From the NCBI RefSeq assembly GCF_900114415.1, contig NZ_FOSZ01000001.1:868001-932000 (forward strand): a DNA stretch of 64,000 bases. Direction: 5' to 3'. Position 1 is the stretch's first letter. Every line of letters starts with the position of its first letter. The DNA is from Shimia haliotis. GTDB lineage: Bacteria > Pseudomonadota > Alphaproteobacteria > Rhodobacterales > Rhodobacteraceae. Of this stretch, positions 40,955 through 51,458 are shown piece by piece. The translations under genes were made by a program, and so were the position numbers. The notes under the pieces are model-generated. The model ran no database searches. It was given only the letters and a program-made list of their open reading frames with translations, and was not told where the DNA came from.

Positions 40955-41739
40955 TCGGGCAACACATCTTCTGAGGGCCAGCGTCCTGACAAAAGGGCGC
41001 GGTCATACCCCTGACGCAACCCCGCCTTCTGCATATCTGCAAAGGCCGCCTCCGCGTCATAACGCAAAGACAACAACGCCACGCCACGCTCAGACAACAC
41101 CGCAAAGGCCGTGTCTTGCGTGCCATCATGAGGCGGCATGCCGATCACGCCTGCATTGATCCAGCGAACGCCTGCGACCTCACGCTCAAAGGCAAGTCCG
41201 CTGTGTCCTGCCACCACGATGTCCACATCGCCCACTTCTGCACGCAACAAGGCAACTTCTTCCCCGAACGCGGCCTCATCAGACACCGACCACAGGAACC
41301 GCGCGATATCTGTGACCCCGCCGTGGATCACCGCCACCCGCCTGTCAGTGTGGTTGAACACCACCACATCAGGCAAGTCGGCCATCCAGGCCCGATCCTC
41401 TGTGCCGATGGCCTGATCCGCATGTGCATACCAACCGGCCGACAGCAGATCACACGTGGTTCCCGCCTCAAAACCGCACCCGCAATCCATCGCGCCTGCC
41501 GCCAGCTGCCGCTCACAGTTTCCCGCCACCACCGCGATGCCGCTTGCCCGCACCAAGGCGACAGTCTCGGCGGGCTTGGCGCAATAGGCCACCACATCGC
41601 CCGTGCAAATCACATTTTCCGCCGCAACGCCCCGCGCTGCGGCCTCGATGAACACCGCCTCTGTGGCCTGCAAGTTGGAATACGGCCCACCGAACAAAAG
41701 CACGTCACCGCGCAGATTTCCCAAGTCTTCAATCTTCAT
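40921..41739 (-). CDS. metallophosphoesterase-like protein with altered motif I
   Basis: Calcineurin-like phosphoesterase fold, 272 residues. Later motifs are present: CTGDVVAYC, AGNCERQL and VAGHSGLAFER. The first motif, normally D-x-H-G-N, reads GPYSNLQA here, so the metal-binding Asp and His are replaced by Gly and Tyr. A cysteine pair DCGCGFEAG follows motif III. It may bind one metal differently or be non-catalytic. ATG at 41739; its 3' end overlaps that of xerD by 34 bases. Confidence 0.78.
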   Translation of the reverse strand: MKIEDLGNLRGDVLLFGGPYSNLQATEAVFIEAAARGVAAENVICTGDVVAYCAKPAETVALVRASGIAVVAGNCERQLAAGAMDCGCGFEAGTTCDLLSAGWYAHADQAIGTEDRAWMADLPDVVVFNHTDRRVAVIHGGVTDIARFLWSVSDEAAFGEEVALLRAEVGDVDIVVAGHSGLAFEREVAGVRWINAGVIGMPPHDGTQDTAFAVLSERGVALLSLRYDAEAAFADMQKAGLRQGYDRALLSGRWPSEDVLPDQLHLGPLASG

Positions 41740-41860
41740 GCCAAATGCCTAGCCCGACACCCTTCCAAAAGGAATTCACAAAACCGCCAAGCAACATCCT
41801 GCGCAATTCGCAGCCATTTCCCTTGATCCCGCGCCCCGCCACTCCCATAACAGCTTTGCT

Positions 41861-43177
41861 ATGACTGACACCATTTCGACCGCCGCGTCCCTCGACACCG
41901 CCTTTTGGATCAGCGCCAGCGTGATCCTGGGCCTGCTGTTGCTATCCGCCTTCTTCTCCGGCTCTGAAACCGCGCTGACCGCCGCGTCGCGCGGCAAACT
42001 GCGCACACAGGCCGACAAAGGCTCCAGGGGCGCGCAACGCGCTCTCGCCGTAACCGAAGACAGCGAACGTCTGATCGGCTCGGTGCTGCTGGGCAACAAC
42101 CTCGTCAACATTCTTGCCACCTCTCTCGCCACCGCCCTGTTTACCAAGGCCTTTGGCGAAGGCGGCGTTGCATTGGCGACTTTGGTGATGACCCTGCTGG
42201 TGCTGATCTTTGCCGAGGTGCTGCCCAAGACCTATGCCATCACCCGCCCCGAAGGCGCGGCGGCCTTTGTCGCCGCCCCGATCAGCGTCATCGTCACGAT
42301 CTTTGCTCCGATTGTGTCCGCTGTGCGTTTTTTCGTACGCGGCGTGCTGCGCGTCTTTGGCGTGCAGATCGACCCTGACAGCCACATCCTTGCCGTGCGC
42401 GAGGAAATCGCCGGAGCAATCCAGCTTGGCCACTCCGAAGGCATCGTGGAAAAAGAAGACCGCGACCGCATTCTCGGGGCTTTGGATCTGTCTGATCGCA
42501 CCGTCGAAGAAATCATGCTGCATCGCTCCGGCATCCAGATGATCAATGCCGACGACAACCCGCGTGACATCCTGAACCAGTGTCTGGAAAGCAATCACAC
42601 GCGCCTGCCTGTGTTCAAGGACGATCCCGAAAACATCGTCGGCGTTGTGCATGCCAAAGACCTCTTCCGCGCCATCACCGGCCGCGTCTCAGGCCCTGAC
42701 GGCGGGCCTGAAAGCCTGTTGTCTCTGGACATCACCGAAGTCGCAAACGAGCCCTACTTCATTCCCGAGACCACATCTCTGGACGACCAGATGCGCCAAT
42801 TCCTGCGCCGCCGCAGCCACTTTGCTCTGGTGGTCGACGAATACGGATCGCTTCAGGGGCTGATCACGCTAGAGGACATCCTCGAGGAAATTGTTGGCGA
42901 AATCACCGACGAGTTTGACGAAGACACCGACCACCCGATCCGCAAATCGGAGGACGGCCAGTTCCTGATCGAGGGCGCGATGACCATCCGTGATCTCAAC
43001 CGCGCAACCGACTGGAACCTGCCCGACGAAGAGGCCAACACCGTCGCCGGTCTCGTGATCCACGAAGCGCAGATGATCCCGACAGTGGGACAGGTGTTTT
43101 CTTTCCACGGCTTCCGTTTTGAAGTCACCGCGCGAGAAGCCAACCGCATCACGGCGCTCAAAATCCGCCCGCTCTAA
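41861..43177 (+). CDS. CNNM/CBS/CorC-HlyC family membrane protein
   Basis: Integral membrane protein of the HlyC/CorC (UPF0053) family, linked to magnesium or cobalt export. The 438-residue protein has an N-terminal CNNM domain with three to four helices (about 18-200, FFSGSETALTAAS), two CBS domains at about 220-340 with EIMLHRSGIQM and DEYGSLQGLITLEDILEE, and a C-terminal transporter-associated domain. ATG at 41861 with no strong ribosome site. Ion specificity cannot be told. Confidence 0.9.
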   Translation: MTDTISTAASLDTAFWISASVILGLLLLSAFFSGSETALTAASRGKLRTQADKGSRGAQRALAVTEDSERLIGSVLLGNNLVNILATSLATALFTKAFGEGGVALATLVMTLLVLIFAEVLPKTYAITRPEGAAAFVAAPISVIVTIFAPIVSAVRFFVRGVLRVFGVQIDPDSHILAVREEIAGAIQLGHSEGIVEKEDRDRILGALDLSDRTVEEIMLHRSGIQMINADDNPRDILNQCLESNHTRLPVFKDDPENIVGVVHAKDLFRAITGRVSGPDGGPESLLSLDITEVANEPYFIPETTSLDDQMRQFLRRRSHFALVVDEYGSLQGLITLEDILEEIVGEITDEFDEDTDHPIRKSEDGQFLIEGAMTIRDLNRATDWNLPDEEANTVAGLVIHEAQMIPTVGQVFSFHGFRFEVTAREANRITALKIRPL

Positions 43178-43362
43178 AGACGGGCGGCAAACCAATGTCT
43201 ACGGCGCAGTTGCGGTCGCGGTCCTCCCACCCCGCTCCTGCCCAACAAACCGTGATGCTTGGCGTCACAAATATTCTTGCTCGGCCGCCGCAATCGTACT
43301 TGCTCCTTTCGCTGAATTGCTGCCATCACTTGCTGGTTTGAAACGCGCACTCCGGATCTCCC

Positions 43363-44244
43363 ATGCAAAACGTCAAAGGCATTCTTCTGATTGTGGCCGC
43401 CATGCTCGGCTTCTCGCTCGAAGACATGTTTATCAAATCGCTCTCTGCGACCTTGCCCACGGGGCAGATCCTGATGTCTCTGGGGCTCGGTTCAGTGGGC
43501 ATTTTTGTGCTTTTGGCACGGCTTCAGGGCCACCGGATTTTCACCGCCGCCGGATGGTCGCCCATGATGATCTTGCGCGCCAGCTGCGAAGCCGTCGGTG
43601 CGATGATGTTTGCCACCGCTCTGGCCCGCGTCGACATTTCAACCGTTGCCGCTGTTTTTCAGACCCTGCCATTGGTGATCACCATGGGCGCGGCGCTCTT
43701 TTTGGGGGAACAGGTCGGCTGGCGGCGCTGGAGCGCGATTGCCACCGGTTTTGCCGGTGTCCTCTTGATCATCCGCCCCGGATTGGATGCCTTTGACCCC
43801 AACACTCTTCTTGTTCTCGGCTCGGTCTTTGCCATTGCGTTGCGCGACCTTCTCACCCGCCGCATCGACGTGGCGGTCTCCTCCTATGTGGTCTCGCTGC
43901 AAGGCTTCCTGTCGCTGATCCCCGCGGGGGCTTTGATGGTCGCCATGGGAAGCACCGGATACCAAAGCCTGCAAACACCGGAACTCTCCATGTTGGCTGG
44001 CGCCATCCTTTTTGGCACCACCGCCTATCTCGGCATCGTGACCGCCATGCGCATCGGCGAAGCCTCCGTCGTGGCACCGTTCCGATACTCCCGGCTGGTC
44101 TTTTCAATGGCCCTGGGCATGCTGGTCTTCGGGGAAAAGCCGGACCTGCCCACTCTTGCCGGCGCCGCGCTGATCATCGCGTCAGGACTCTATACTTTTG
44201 TACGCGAACAACGTTTGGCCCGCGCCGCCACCGCGGGCAATTGA
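43363..44244 (+). CDS. EamA/DMT-family transporter
   Basis: Drug/metabolite-type exporter of 293 residues with ten predicted helices in two EamA repeats (about 4-135 and 150-280). Substrate unknown. The 185-base gap before it has no gene or clear promoter. It is followed by eno after 130 bases that hold the eno control region. Confidence 0.87.
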   Translation: MQNVKGILLIVAAMLGFSLEDMFIKSLSATLPTGQILMSLGLGSVGIFVLLARLQGHRIFTAAGWSPMMILRASCEAVGAMMFATALARVDISTVAAVFQTLPLVITMGAALFLGEQVGWRRWSAIATGFAGVLLIIRPGLDAFDPNTLLVLGSVFAIALRDLLTRRIDVAVSSYVVSLQGFLSLIPAGALMVAMGSTGYQSLQTPELSMLAGAILFGTTAYLGIVTAMRIGEASVVAPFRYSRLVFSMALGMLVFGEKPDLPTLAGAALIIASGLYTFVREQRLARAATAGN

Positions 44245-44258
44245 GCCATCCTGTCACT

Positions 44259-45649
<1,391 letters not shown>

Positions 45650-45670
45650 GCTGAGCCACCGACAAACACA

Positions 45671-45699
45671 AAAGCCCCGCTATCCGGCGGGGCTTTTTT
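45671..45699. terminator. bidirectional terminator after eno
   Basis: GCCCCGC (45674-45680) pairs with GCGGGGC (45687-45693), flanked by AAA on the left and six T on the right. It separates eno from the facing porin gene. Confidence 0.88.
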
Positions 45700-45719
45700 G
45701 TCTCGCGGGAAACCCCGAG

Positions 45720-46916
45720 CTAGAAAACCAGACGCGTTCGCAAACCAAATAGGGTGATCACGTCATCGGTCGCCCCGGGCAACAGCGGATTGGAAATCAC
45801 CTGAATCGACGGCGTAATCTGCAATCCCGGTGAAATCGAGAACCGGTAGAACGCTTCCGCGGTGATCTGCCCGGCGCTCGACTCAGCAGCCTCGGCCCAA
45901 TTTAGGCCAAACCCGGCGGCATCTGTGTTGCGCCCGTAATAGGCCACCCCGGCCGAGACCGATTTCTTATACAACGCTGCCGTGCCCTGACTGACCCCAG
46001 CCCGCACAAACGGCAGCCATTTGTTGTTCACAAACCAAGCCGCCGAAAACGCGCCCCCCCAATCTTCGGCCCGACCAAGCGCCGCGGACCCATCCGCGTG
46101 CCAAAGGGTGATATGCACGTTGTCAAAATAGATGCGATCCATGCCGGACGTGTAGCCAATCTCGAGGCTTTTGAAGAGATTACCGTTGTCAAACACGTCA
46201 AAGTCCGGACTTGTCGGATCCGCATCTGCATCCGCAAGACTGCCAACCATATAGAAGTTGTCGCTCAGGCGCAGCCCGCCGGCGATCCCCAAACCCTGAT
46301 TGGGCGTGTTGATCGTCGGGTTGGTGTTAAACGCCAGGTTCTGGAACCCCGAATAAGGGCTCACTGCCCCATAAAGATCGACGAAATCCGTCACATCCAG
46401 ATGCCCGAACTGCAAGGTCCACGCGCCGTTCGCGGCCCGTTGCGTCCAAAACAGGTTGGTCAGCATGGTGCCGTTGTCGTTAAAGGCGGTTCCCGTGATT
46501 GACAGCGCACCGCCGTCCAATCCCAGAAATTGCGGCGCGACACTGCCATAGCTGTGACGATTTTCGACCTTGAACGTCAAGCTGCCGCGATCGGTGGCCT
46601 GCCAACTGCCGTAAATGCGCGCAATGCCCCCTCCGGCCTCACCCGCTCCGACACTGGCGTCCGACCATTGACCAAGGCTCAGGTAATCAAAGTTGAATTT
46701 GACACCCTGCTCCGCCAAGCCGTCCTTCCAAGCAAACCACTGTGGAGCGACATTTCGCGGAAAATCAGAGCGGAACTGCGGGTCGGTCAACCCATCTCCG
46801 GGCATCAAATCCGCCGCCACAGAGGACGGGCCTGACAACCCCTGCGTTTGCGCAACAGCCCAGATCGGCGACCAAAGTGTCACGATCCCTGCCAGAAGTG
46901 TAAACAAACTCCGCAT
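45720..46916 (-). CDS. carbohydrate-selective porin (OprB family)
   Basis: Predicted outer-membrane beta-barrel of 398 residues. It has a signal peptide (cleavage near AVAQ, residue 23), a run of alternating amphipathic strands, and a C-terminal phenylalanine (RTRLVF) typical of barrels. The FGHLDVTDFVDLYG and GLGIAGGLRLSDNFY segments resemble OprB-type porins. It starts 4 bases after the amidohydrolase stop, so the two probably share a message and could serve uptake and periplasmic breakdown of one compound class. Confidence 0.82.
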   Translation of the reverse strand: MRSLFTLLAGIVTLWSPIWAVAQTQGLSGPSSVAADLMPGDGLTDPQFRSDFPRNVAPQWFAWKDGLAEQGVKFNFDYLSLGQWSDASVGAGEAGGGIARIYGSWQATDRGSLTFKVENRHSYGSVAPQFLGLDGGALSITGTAFNDNGTMLTNLFWTQRAANGAWTLQFGHLDVTDFVDLYGAVSPYSGFQNLAFNTNPTINTPNQGLGIAGGLRLSDNFYMVGSLADADADPTSPDFDVFDNGNLFKSLEIGYTSGMDRIYFDNVHITLWHADGSAALGRAEDWGGAFSAAWFVNNKWLPFVRAGVSQGTAALYKKSVSAGVAYYGRNTDAAGFGLNWAEAAESSAGQITAEAFYRFSISPGLQITPSIQVISNPLLPGATDDVITLFGLRTRLVF

Positions 46917-46920
46917 GACG

Positions 46921-48303
46921 TCAGTTCAGGGTGTTTTTGTAGATCACACCATCTTTCATGATTATGCGAAGGGTCTCAGGGCTCTCAGGACGCGGTTCCG
47001 CGCCAAACCACTTGTCGCCGGTTCCAACCACGGAAAAATCTTCCAACGGGTTGCCATCCATCAACAGGATGTCCGCATATGCCCCTTCCTCGATCACGCC
47101 CAACTTGCCCTCGATATAGGGGTTCATGAAATCACCTGACAGGCCGACCAACGCTCCGCCGGTCGAGGTCATCGTGACCAAAGAGGTGTAGGCGCCGAAG
47201 AAATCGTTGTTCAGCTTCTTTTCATAGGCAATCTGGATATTGCAGGCCTCGACTGAGCCGACGCAATCGGTTTGAAAGGCGCGTTTAACCGGGCATTCCT
47301 TCATGTTGGGGATGTAGTTGGCAAAAGTGGCAGACGCCGATTTCGCTTTGGCAAGGCTTGCGGGCACATTGGCCACCGCCGGAATGTCCAACAGGCCGGG
47401 GTCAAAGGCGGTCAGATTGGTTGTGATAAACGCGCCCTTCTCCTTCATCAGTTCGGCAATCTCGCAATCAAAAGAAAACCCGTGCTCAATCGACATCACG
47501 CCAGCTTCCAGCGCGCCCATGATCGCCTCCTTGCGATAGGAATGCGCCATCACATAGCTTCCGTATTCGTTGGCAACTTGCACCGCGGCTTTGATCTCTT
47601 CCGGCGAGCCCGCCAGCAACTGCCACGGGTCAAAGGCCGACACCACGCCACCTGATTGCATGTACTTTAGTTGCGTCGCCCCCATGCGGAAGTTATTGCG
47701 CCCATATTTCTGAACGTCGCCGGGATTGTCCGCTTCACGGGCCATATTTAGCCGGCTCATATTGGTCTCGGTCCCCGGAGGCGCGGTGAAATTGGCAAAA
47801 TCCGAGTGACCACCCCGCGTTCCGATAAAGGCGGCGGAGGGATAGTAGCGCGGGCCAACGATTTGGCCTGAATCGATGGCACGCCGCAGCCCGCCATTAC
47901 CGCCGCCTGCATCCCTGACTGTCGTGAAACCCTGCATCAGGTACATTTCAGCCATCTTGGTTCCGTGAATGGCAAAATCTTCCCATGTGGTGTTCGCTTC
48001 CATTGACGGAAGGCTCGGCCCCATCAGCATCAGATGCGCGTGTGCTTCAACAAATCCGGGCGTCAACGTCCGCCCACCTCCGTCGATCACTGTGGCGTTT
48101 GGCGCATCGATCGCGTCTTGGCTGACCGTCTTGATCAAATTGCCTTCAACCAGCACAGAGGCGTTTTCCAAACGGGCCTCATTCACGCCATCAAAGACAT
48201 GCACATTGGTAAACAGTGTTTGGGGGGGGGGCTCTTCGGCCAGAACTGCACCACCAAAAAAGCAGGCCGCCACAGACGCATAGAGAGTTGTCACACTACG
48301 CAT
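46921..48303 (-). CDS. exported metal-dependent amidohydrolase
   Basis: Amidohydrolase-superfamily enzyme of 460 residues with a signal peptide (cleavage near VLAEE, residue 22), so it should act in the periplasm. Metal-binding HAH is in PGFVEAHAHLML; further ligands are likely in MAHSYRKEA and EHGFSFDCE. It is closest to imidazolonepropionase/prolidase-like hydrolases; substrate unknown. AAAAGGAG precedes the ATG. Ten consecutive C just after the signal-peptide codons (48231-48222 on the coding strand) could slip and shift the frame. The porin follows in the same operon. Confidence 0.85.
   Translation of the reverse strand: MRSVTTLYASVAACFFGGAVLAEEPPPQTLFTNVHVFDGVNEARLENASVLVEGNLIKTVSQDAIDAPNATVIDGGGRTLTPGFVEAHAHLMLMGPSLPSMEANTTWEDFAIHGTKMAEMYLMQGFTTVRDAGGGNGGLRRAIDSGQIVGPRYYPSAAFIGTRGGHSDFANFTAPPGTETNMSRLNMAREADNPGDVQKYGRNNFRMGATQLKYMQSGGVVSAFDPWQLLAGSPEEIKAAVQVANEYGSYVMAHSYRKEAIMGALEAGVMSIEHGFSFDCEIAELMKEKGAFITTNLTAFDPGLLDIPAVANVPASLAKAKSASATFANYIPNMKECPVKRAFQTDCVGSVEACNIQIAYEKKLNNDFFGAYTSLVTMTSTGGALVGLSGDFMNPYIEGKLGVIEEGAYADILLMDGNPLEDFSVVGTGDKWFGAEPRPESPETLRIIMKDGVIYKNTLN
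48222..48231. repeat. 10-nt G/C homopolymer inside the amidohydrolase gene
   Basis: Ten G on the plus strand, read as ten C in the gene, encoding Pro-Pro-Pro plus the first base of a Gln codon at about residue 25. Gain or loss of one base would truncate the enzyme shortly after the signal peptide. Assembly error in such a run is also possible. Confidence 0.7.
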
Positions 48304-48390
48304 TACAATCTCCTTTTGAAATATTTAGGCTATCCTCGGCTGTAACATGATAAAAAATCAAGGATTTCTGTTTTGAGGCTGGCGGTCCAA

Positions 48391-48423
48391 AAGCAAAAAG
48401 CCCCGCATCTCTGCAGGGCTTTT
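48391..48423 (-). terminator. intrinsic terminator of the NTF2-like gene
   Basis: AAAAGCCC (48396-48403) pairs with GGGCTTTT (48416-48423), followed on the minus strand by a T-rich tail. It lies 22 bases past the stop of the NTF2-like gene. Confidence 0.75.
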
Positions 48424-48444
48424 CGTCTGAAAATCACATGTGGT

Positions 48445-48918
48445 TTAAGGCTGGTACGGCAGCGAACTGTGGTGCAACACAATCCTCAGCACGCCATCAG
48501 CGTCCTTCTTGTACCCAAAGCTCTTGTTCGCCTTGGTCACATTGCCATCCTTGTCGGTAAAGATGCCCCAGCCCTGCCACATCGCGACATCACCGCTGAT
48601 AAAACTTGCGGCGCGCACCATCTCCACATCACGCCAGCCCATCAAGGCAAAGCCACCGTCGCGCGGATAGGCCTCGTCATGGGCCACAAAATAGCTCAGC
48701 GCGCCTTTTTTTTCGGTACGGAAGGTCTGATCACCGCTCGCCAAAGTCGGCTTGAACAAAACCGGCCCCATATCGTAGCCATAGGCCTCATCGATAACCT
48801 CTTCGGCCAAAGGACGCGCGGCCTCGATACCATCCGCGTCATAGGCCGTGGCAATCGCCACAAGACCATTGCCCCAAATCTCAAGCGCCTGACTGATTTC
48901 TGCTTCGGTGATTGTCAC
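48445..48918 (-). CDS. NTF2-like (SnoaL/CaMKII-association type) protein
   Basis: Protein of 157 residues with the cone-shaped NTF2 fold signatures: an N-terminal helix pair, SGDVAMWQGWGIFTDKDG strands and the end RIVLHHSSLPY, which is typical of the CaMKII-association subgroup. Members are diverse small-molecule-binding proteins or enzymes; no catalytic set is evident. GGGAAGG upstream of the ATG. It is divergent from the alpha/beta hydrolase gene, with a 147-base gap. Confidence 0.72.
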   Translation of the reverse strand: MTITEAEISQALEIWGNGLVAIATAYDADGIEAARPLAEEVIDEAYGYDMGPVLFKPTLASGDQTFRTEKKGALSYFVAHDEAYPRDGGFALMGWRDVEMVRAASFISGDVAMWQGWGIFTDKDGNVTKANKSFGYKKDADGVLRIVLHHSSLPYQP

Positions 48919-49065
48919 GGGCCTTCCCTCTCCTCAGTGCCAATTTCAAGCGTATTTGGCCGATCACAAGCTCAGTTTCAAGACCTAAGGCCGCGCCAAA
49001 GGTCGCGCCTGCCATCCCGCAACGTCACGCTTGCACCACATACCATCCCCCCGCAGCTTGCGCTC

Positions 49066-49926
49066 ATGACATTGCACTGGCTCCAAACCCCACTCGCCAC
49101 CGGCACCATGCCCTCTTTGAACAGCGCGCCTGATGGTCCCAAAGTGGTCTTTCATCACGCAACAGCACTTGGGCCGCGCTGCTATATACCATTTTTGACG
49201 CAACTTGCTCCCGGATTTGATCTGGCGGCACCCGCCATGCGTCCTCTTTGGCCTGACGCACCGATGCCCGATCCAAAACGCGGCTGGGATCTCCTTGCGG
49301 ACGACCTCATCGCATGGATCGAAGCCACGCAGTCTGAGCCAATTCTTATGGTTGGCCATTCCATCGGTGCCGCCACAACCGCTATGGCCGCCGTCAAACG
49401 CCCTGATCTCTTCAAAGGCCTTGTGCTGATAGAACCCTCAGGTGTCACCGGCCGCATCCACTTGATGCTGCGCTTTGTGCCCTACAAAATGCGCCAAACA
49501 CGTGGACCGGCCGCCGAAGTGCTGCGCGGTCCAACCAACTGGCCAACCCTGGAGGCCGCCTATCGCGATTACCGTGCCTCCCGCGCCTATCGCCGCTTTG
49601 ACGACGCCACCCTGCGCGGCCTGATCCAAGCGCTGACTGTTGCTGACGGCACCGGTGTGAAACTGGAATACCCCCGCATCTGGGAGGCACATCTGTACGC
49701 GCACCCGCCACACATCCTACCGACCTTGAAAAAGATCTCCGTGCCGACGCAGATCATTGTCGGCAAACCCAGCCTCTTTATGGATCCTGCCATCGCGCAG
49801 GCTCTGCAAAAAGCTCGCCCCGACTTGCCGTTTACGCACCTGCCCGACTATGGCCACCTCCTGCCCCTCGAGGCCCCTGCCGAAGTCGCCGCTGCCACAA
49901 GAACTGCCCTCACAGCTTTGCTTTAA
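49066..49926 (+). CDS. alpha/beta-fold hydrolase
   Basis: Predicted cytoplasmic serine hydrolase of 286 residues. The nucleophile elbow is GHSIGAA (Ser near residue 97), an oxyanion-type HHATALGPR lies near residue 31, and the catalytic histidine is in DYGHLLPLE near the C terminus. Substrate unknown. The ATG at 49066 starts the conserved region; the long upstream reading overlaps the divergent NTF2-like gene and is not coding. Confidence 0.85.
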   Translation: MTLHWLQTPLATGTMPSLNSAPDGPKVVFHHATALGPRCYIPFLTQLAPGFDLAAPAMRPLWPDAPMPDPKRGWDLLADDLIAWIEATQSEPILMVGHSIGAATTAMAAVKRPDLFKGLVLIEPSGVTGRIHLMLRFVPYKMRQTRGPAAEVLRGPTNWPTLEAAYRDYRASRAYRRFDDATLRGLIQALTVADGTGVKLEYPRIWEAHLYAHPPHILPTLKKISVPTQIIVGKPSLFMDPAIAQALQKARPDLPFTHLPDYGHLLPLEAPAEVAAATRTALTALL

Positions 49927-49988
49927 CGCTTGCCCCTCAGGATCATTCCTGCACCATACGGCCAAACACTTGCTCGCAGGACAGCTCA

Positions 49989-50414
49989 ATGACCGCAGAT
50001 CAGATCATCGCCCACCTCAACCTCGCCCCGCATCCCGAAGGTGGACACTATCGCCAGACATGGATCGCACCTGCCAATGGCGCAGACCGGCCCGCCGGCA
50101 CCGCAATCTATTTCCTGCTTAAGGGTGGAGAGGCAAGCCACTGGCACCGCGTTGACGCCGCCGAAATCTGGCACCACTACGCGGGCGCGCCGCTGATCCT
50201 GTCGCTCTCTGAAACCGATCAAGGCCCGGCCACAGACTCGGTGCTGGGCCCCGATCTGGCTGCGGGCCAGTTGCCGCAACTGATTGTGCCCGAAGGCCAC
50301 TGGCAAGCCGCCCGCAGCACGGGCGACTGGACTTTGGTTGGCTGCACGGTGTCGCCTGCGTTCCGCTTCGAAGGATTTGAACTGGCCGCGCCGGAGTTCG
50401 ACATCCCGCGCTGA
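49989..50414 (+). CDS. cupin protein of the DUF985 family
   Basis: Cupin-fold protein of 141 residues. The family start HLNLAPHPEGGHYRQTW and metal-type histidines in SHWHRVDAAEIWHHY are present, ending with GCTVSPAFRFEGFELA. The biochemical role of DUF985 is not established. It follows the hydrolase by 62 bases and converges with the SDR gene. Confidence 0.88.
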   Translation: MTADQIIAHLNLAPHPEGGHYRQTWIAPANGADRPAGTAIYFLLKGGEASHWHRVDAAEIWHHYAGAPLILSLSETDQGPATDSVLGPDLAAGQLPQLIVPEGHWQAARSTGDWTLVGCTVSPAFRFEGFELAAPEFDIPR

Positions 50415-50467
50415 ACGCACAAATACAGCGTTTACGGATGCTCGGCGAGCCCGCGCATCCGGTCAGA

Positions 50468-51223
50468 TCACTGCATCCGCAGCGCGCCGTCGATGCGGAT
50501 CACCTCACCATTGAGATACCCGTTCTCAACGATAAAGCCCGCCAGACGCGCATATTCCGAAGGATCACCAAGGCGTTTCGGACAGGTCACGTCAGAGGCC
50601 AGTTGGTCCTGAACCTCTTGCGGCAGGCCTTGCAGCATCGGCGTCAGGAAAATGCCAGGTGCTATGGCCATTACGCGAATACCCGCGCGCGCCAGATCCC
50701 GCGCCATCGGCAAAGACAGGCCCACAATGCCGCCTTTGGAGGCCGCATAAGCCGCCTGCCCGCGCTGGCCATCCATCGCAGCAATCGAGGCGGTGTTGAT
50801 GATCACGCCCCGCGCGCCGTCGGCTTCGGCGTCGTTTTCCGCAATAACCTCAGCCGCCAGTCGGGCAACGTTGAAAGAGCCAACCAGGTTGATGTCGATG
50901 GTCTTTTGAAAGGTGTGCAGCGGGTGCGCGCCGTTTTTGCCGATGGTGGTCGCCGCAGGCGCAATGCCTGCGCAGTTCACAGCGGCGGTGATGGTGCCCA
51001 TGGCAGCCTTGGCCGCCGCAATCGCTTCGGCAACGCTGGCTTCGTCGGTCACATCCGTCTTGTGAAACGTGCCGCCCAACTCGGCCGCGACCTGCATGCC
51101 GCGCTCCTCATTGAGGTCAAAAAGCGCAACCTTGGCGCCGTTTCCGGCAAAATGGCGGGCGGTGGCCTCGCCAAGTCCCGAGGCGCCCCCGGTGATCACG
51201 GCGCAGGTTTGATCAAGTTTCAT
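50468..51223 (-). CDS. short-chain dehydrogenase (3-hydroxyacyl-CoA dehydrogenase type)
   Basis: NAD-dependent SDR of 251 residues. It has the glycine motif [10 protein letters not shown] (about 9-18), VNCAGIAPA, and the catalytic Ser-Tyr-Lys in [10 protein letters not shown] and YAASKGG. The overall pattern matches 3-hydroxyacyl-CoA / 2-methyl-3-hydroxybutyryl-CoA dehydrogenases (HSD17B10 type) of fatty-acid and isoleucine breakdown. ATG at 51223 with GGAGGAG upstream; longer readings lack support. A perfect palindrome TGAACG-TG-CGTTCA lies 21 bp upstream, and a similar site precedes the valine operon at 60.9 kb. Confidence 0.88.
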   Translation of the reverse strand: MKLDQTCAVITGGASGLGEATARHFAGNGAKVALFDLNEERGMQVAAELGGTFHKTDVTDEASVAEAIAAAKAAMGTITAAVNCAGIAPAATTIGKNGAHPLHTFQKTIDINLVGSFNVARLAAEVIAENDAEADGARGVIINTASIAAMDGQRGQAAYAASKGGIVGLSLPMARDLARAGIRVMAIAPGIFLTPMLQGLPQEVQDQLASDVTCPKRLGDPSEYARLAGFIVENGYLNGEVIRIDGALRMQ

Positions 51224-51243
51224 GGGCGGGCTCCTCCGGTATA

Positions 51244-51257
51244 TGAACGTGCGTTCA
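51244..51257. promoter_or_regulatory. palindromic operator TGAACG-TG-CGTTCA
   Basis: A perfect 6-2-6 dyad upstream of the SDR gene, of the form used by TetR-family repressors. An imperfect relative is at 60901-60915 upstream of the acyl-CoA dehydrogenase operon. The cognate regulator is not in the window. Confidence 0.55.
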
Positions 51258-51296
51258 AATAACCCGAGAGCACCCTGCCTGTCCAGTGCCAGATCA

Positions 51297-51352
51297 GGGG
51301 CCAGCCCCTCTGCGCCTGCGGCGCATTCACCCCGAGGTATTTCCGGCAATAG
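51297..51352 (-). repeat. dispersed intergenic palindromic repeat, copy 2
   Basis: GGGGCCAGCCCC followed by a GCGCCTGCGGCGC hairpin and a CACCCCGAGGTATTTCC tail. It shares the core and tail with the copy at 26929-26974. It lies between tyrS and the SDR gene. Confidence 0.6.
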
Positions 51353-51359
51353 GAAAAGC

Positions 51360-51385
51360 AAAAAGGCCCGCCAAAAAGGCGAGCC
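51360..51385 (-). terminator. intrinsic terminator of tyrS
   Basis: GGCCCGCC (51365-51372) pairs with GGCGAGCC (51378-51385) across five A; one position is G-U in RNA. Five A at 51360-51364 give the U tract on the minus strand. It is 74 bases past the tyrS stop. Confidence 0.75.
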
Positions 51386-51458
51386 CTTGCGATATGGCGT
51401 TGCGCAGGCGCCATGCCTGCCGGGTTTTCCGGCCCCTCCGCGAGGGCGGCAAACCCGC

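Noticed and set aside
48373-49065. 231-codon upstream extension of the alpha/beta hydrolase frame
   Set aside because: It runs through a terminator and antisense to the NTF2-like gene; hydrolase similarity begins at 49066.
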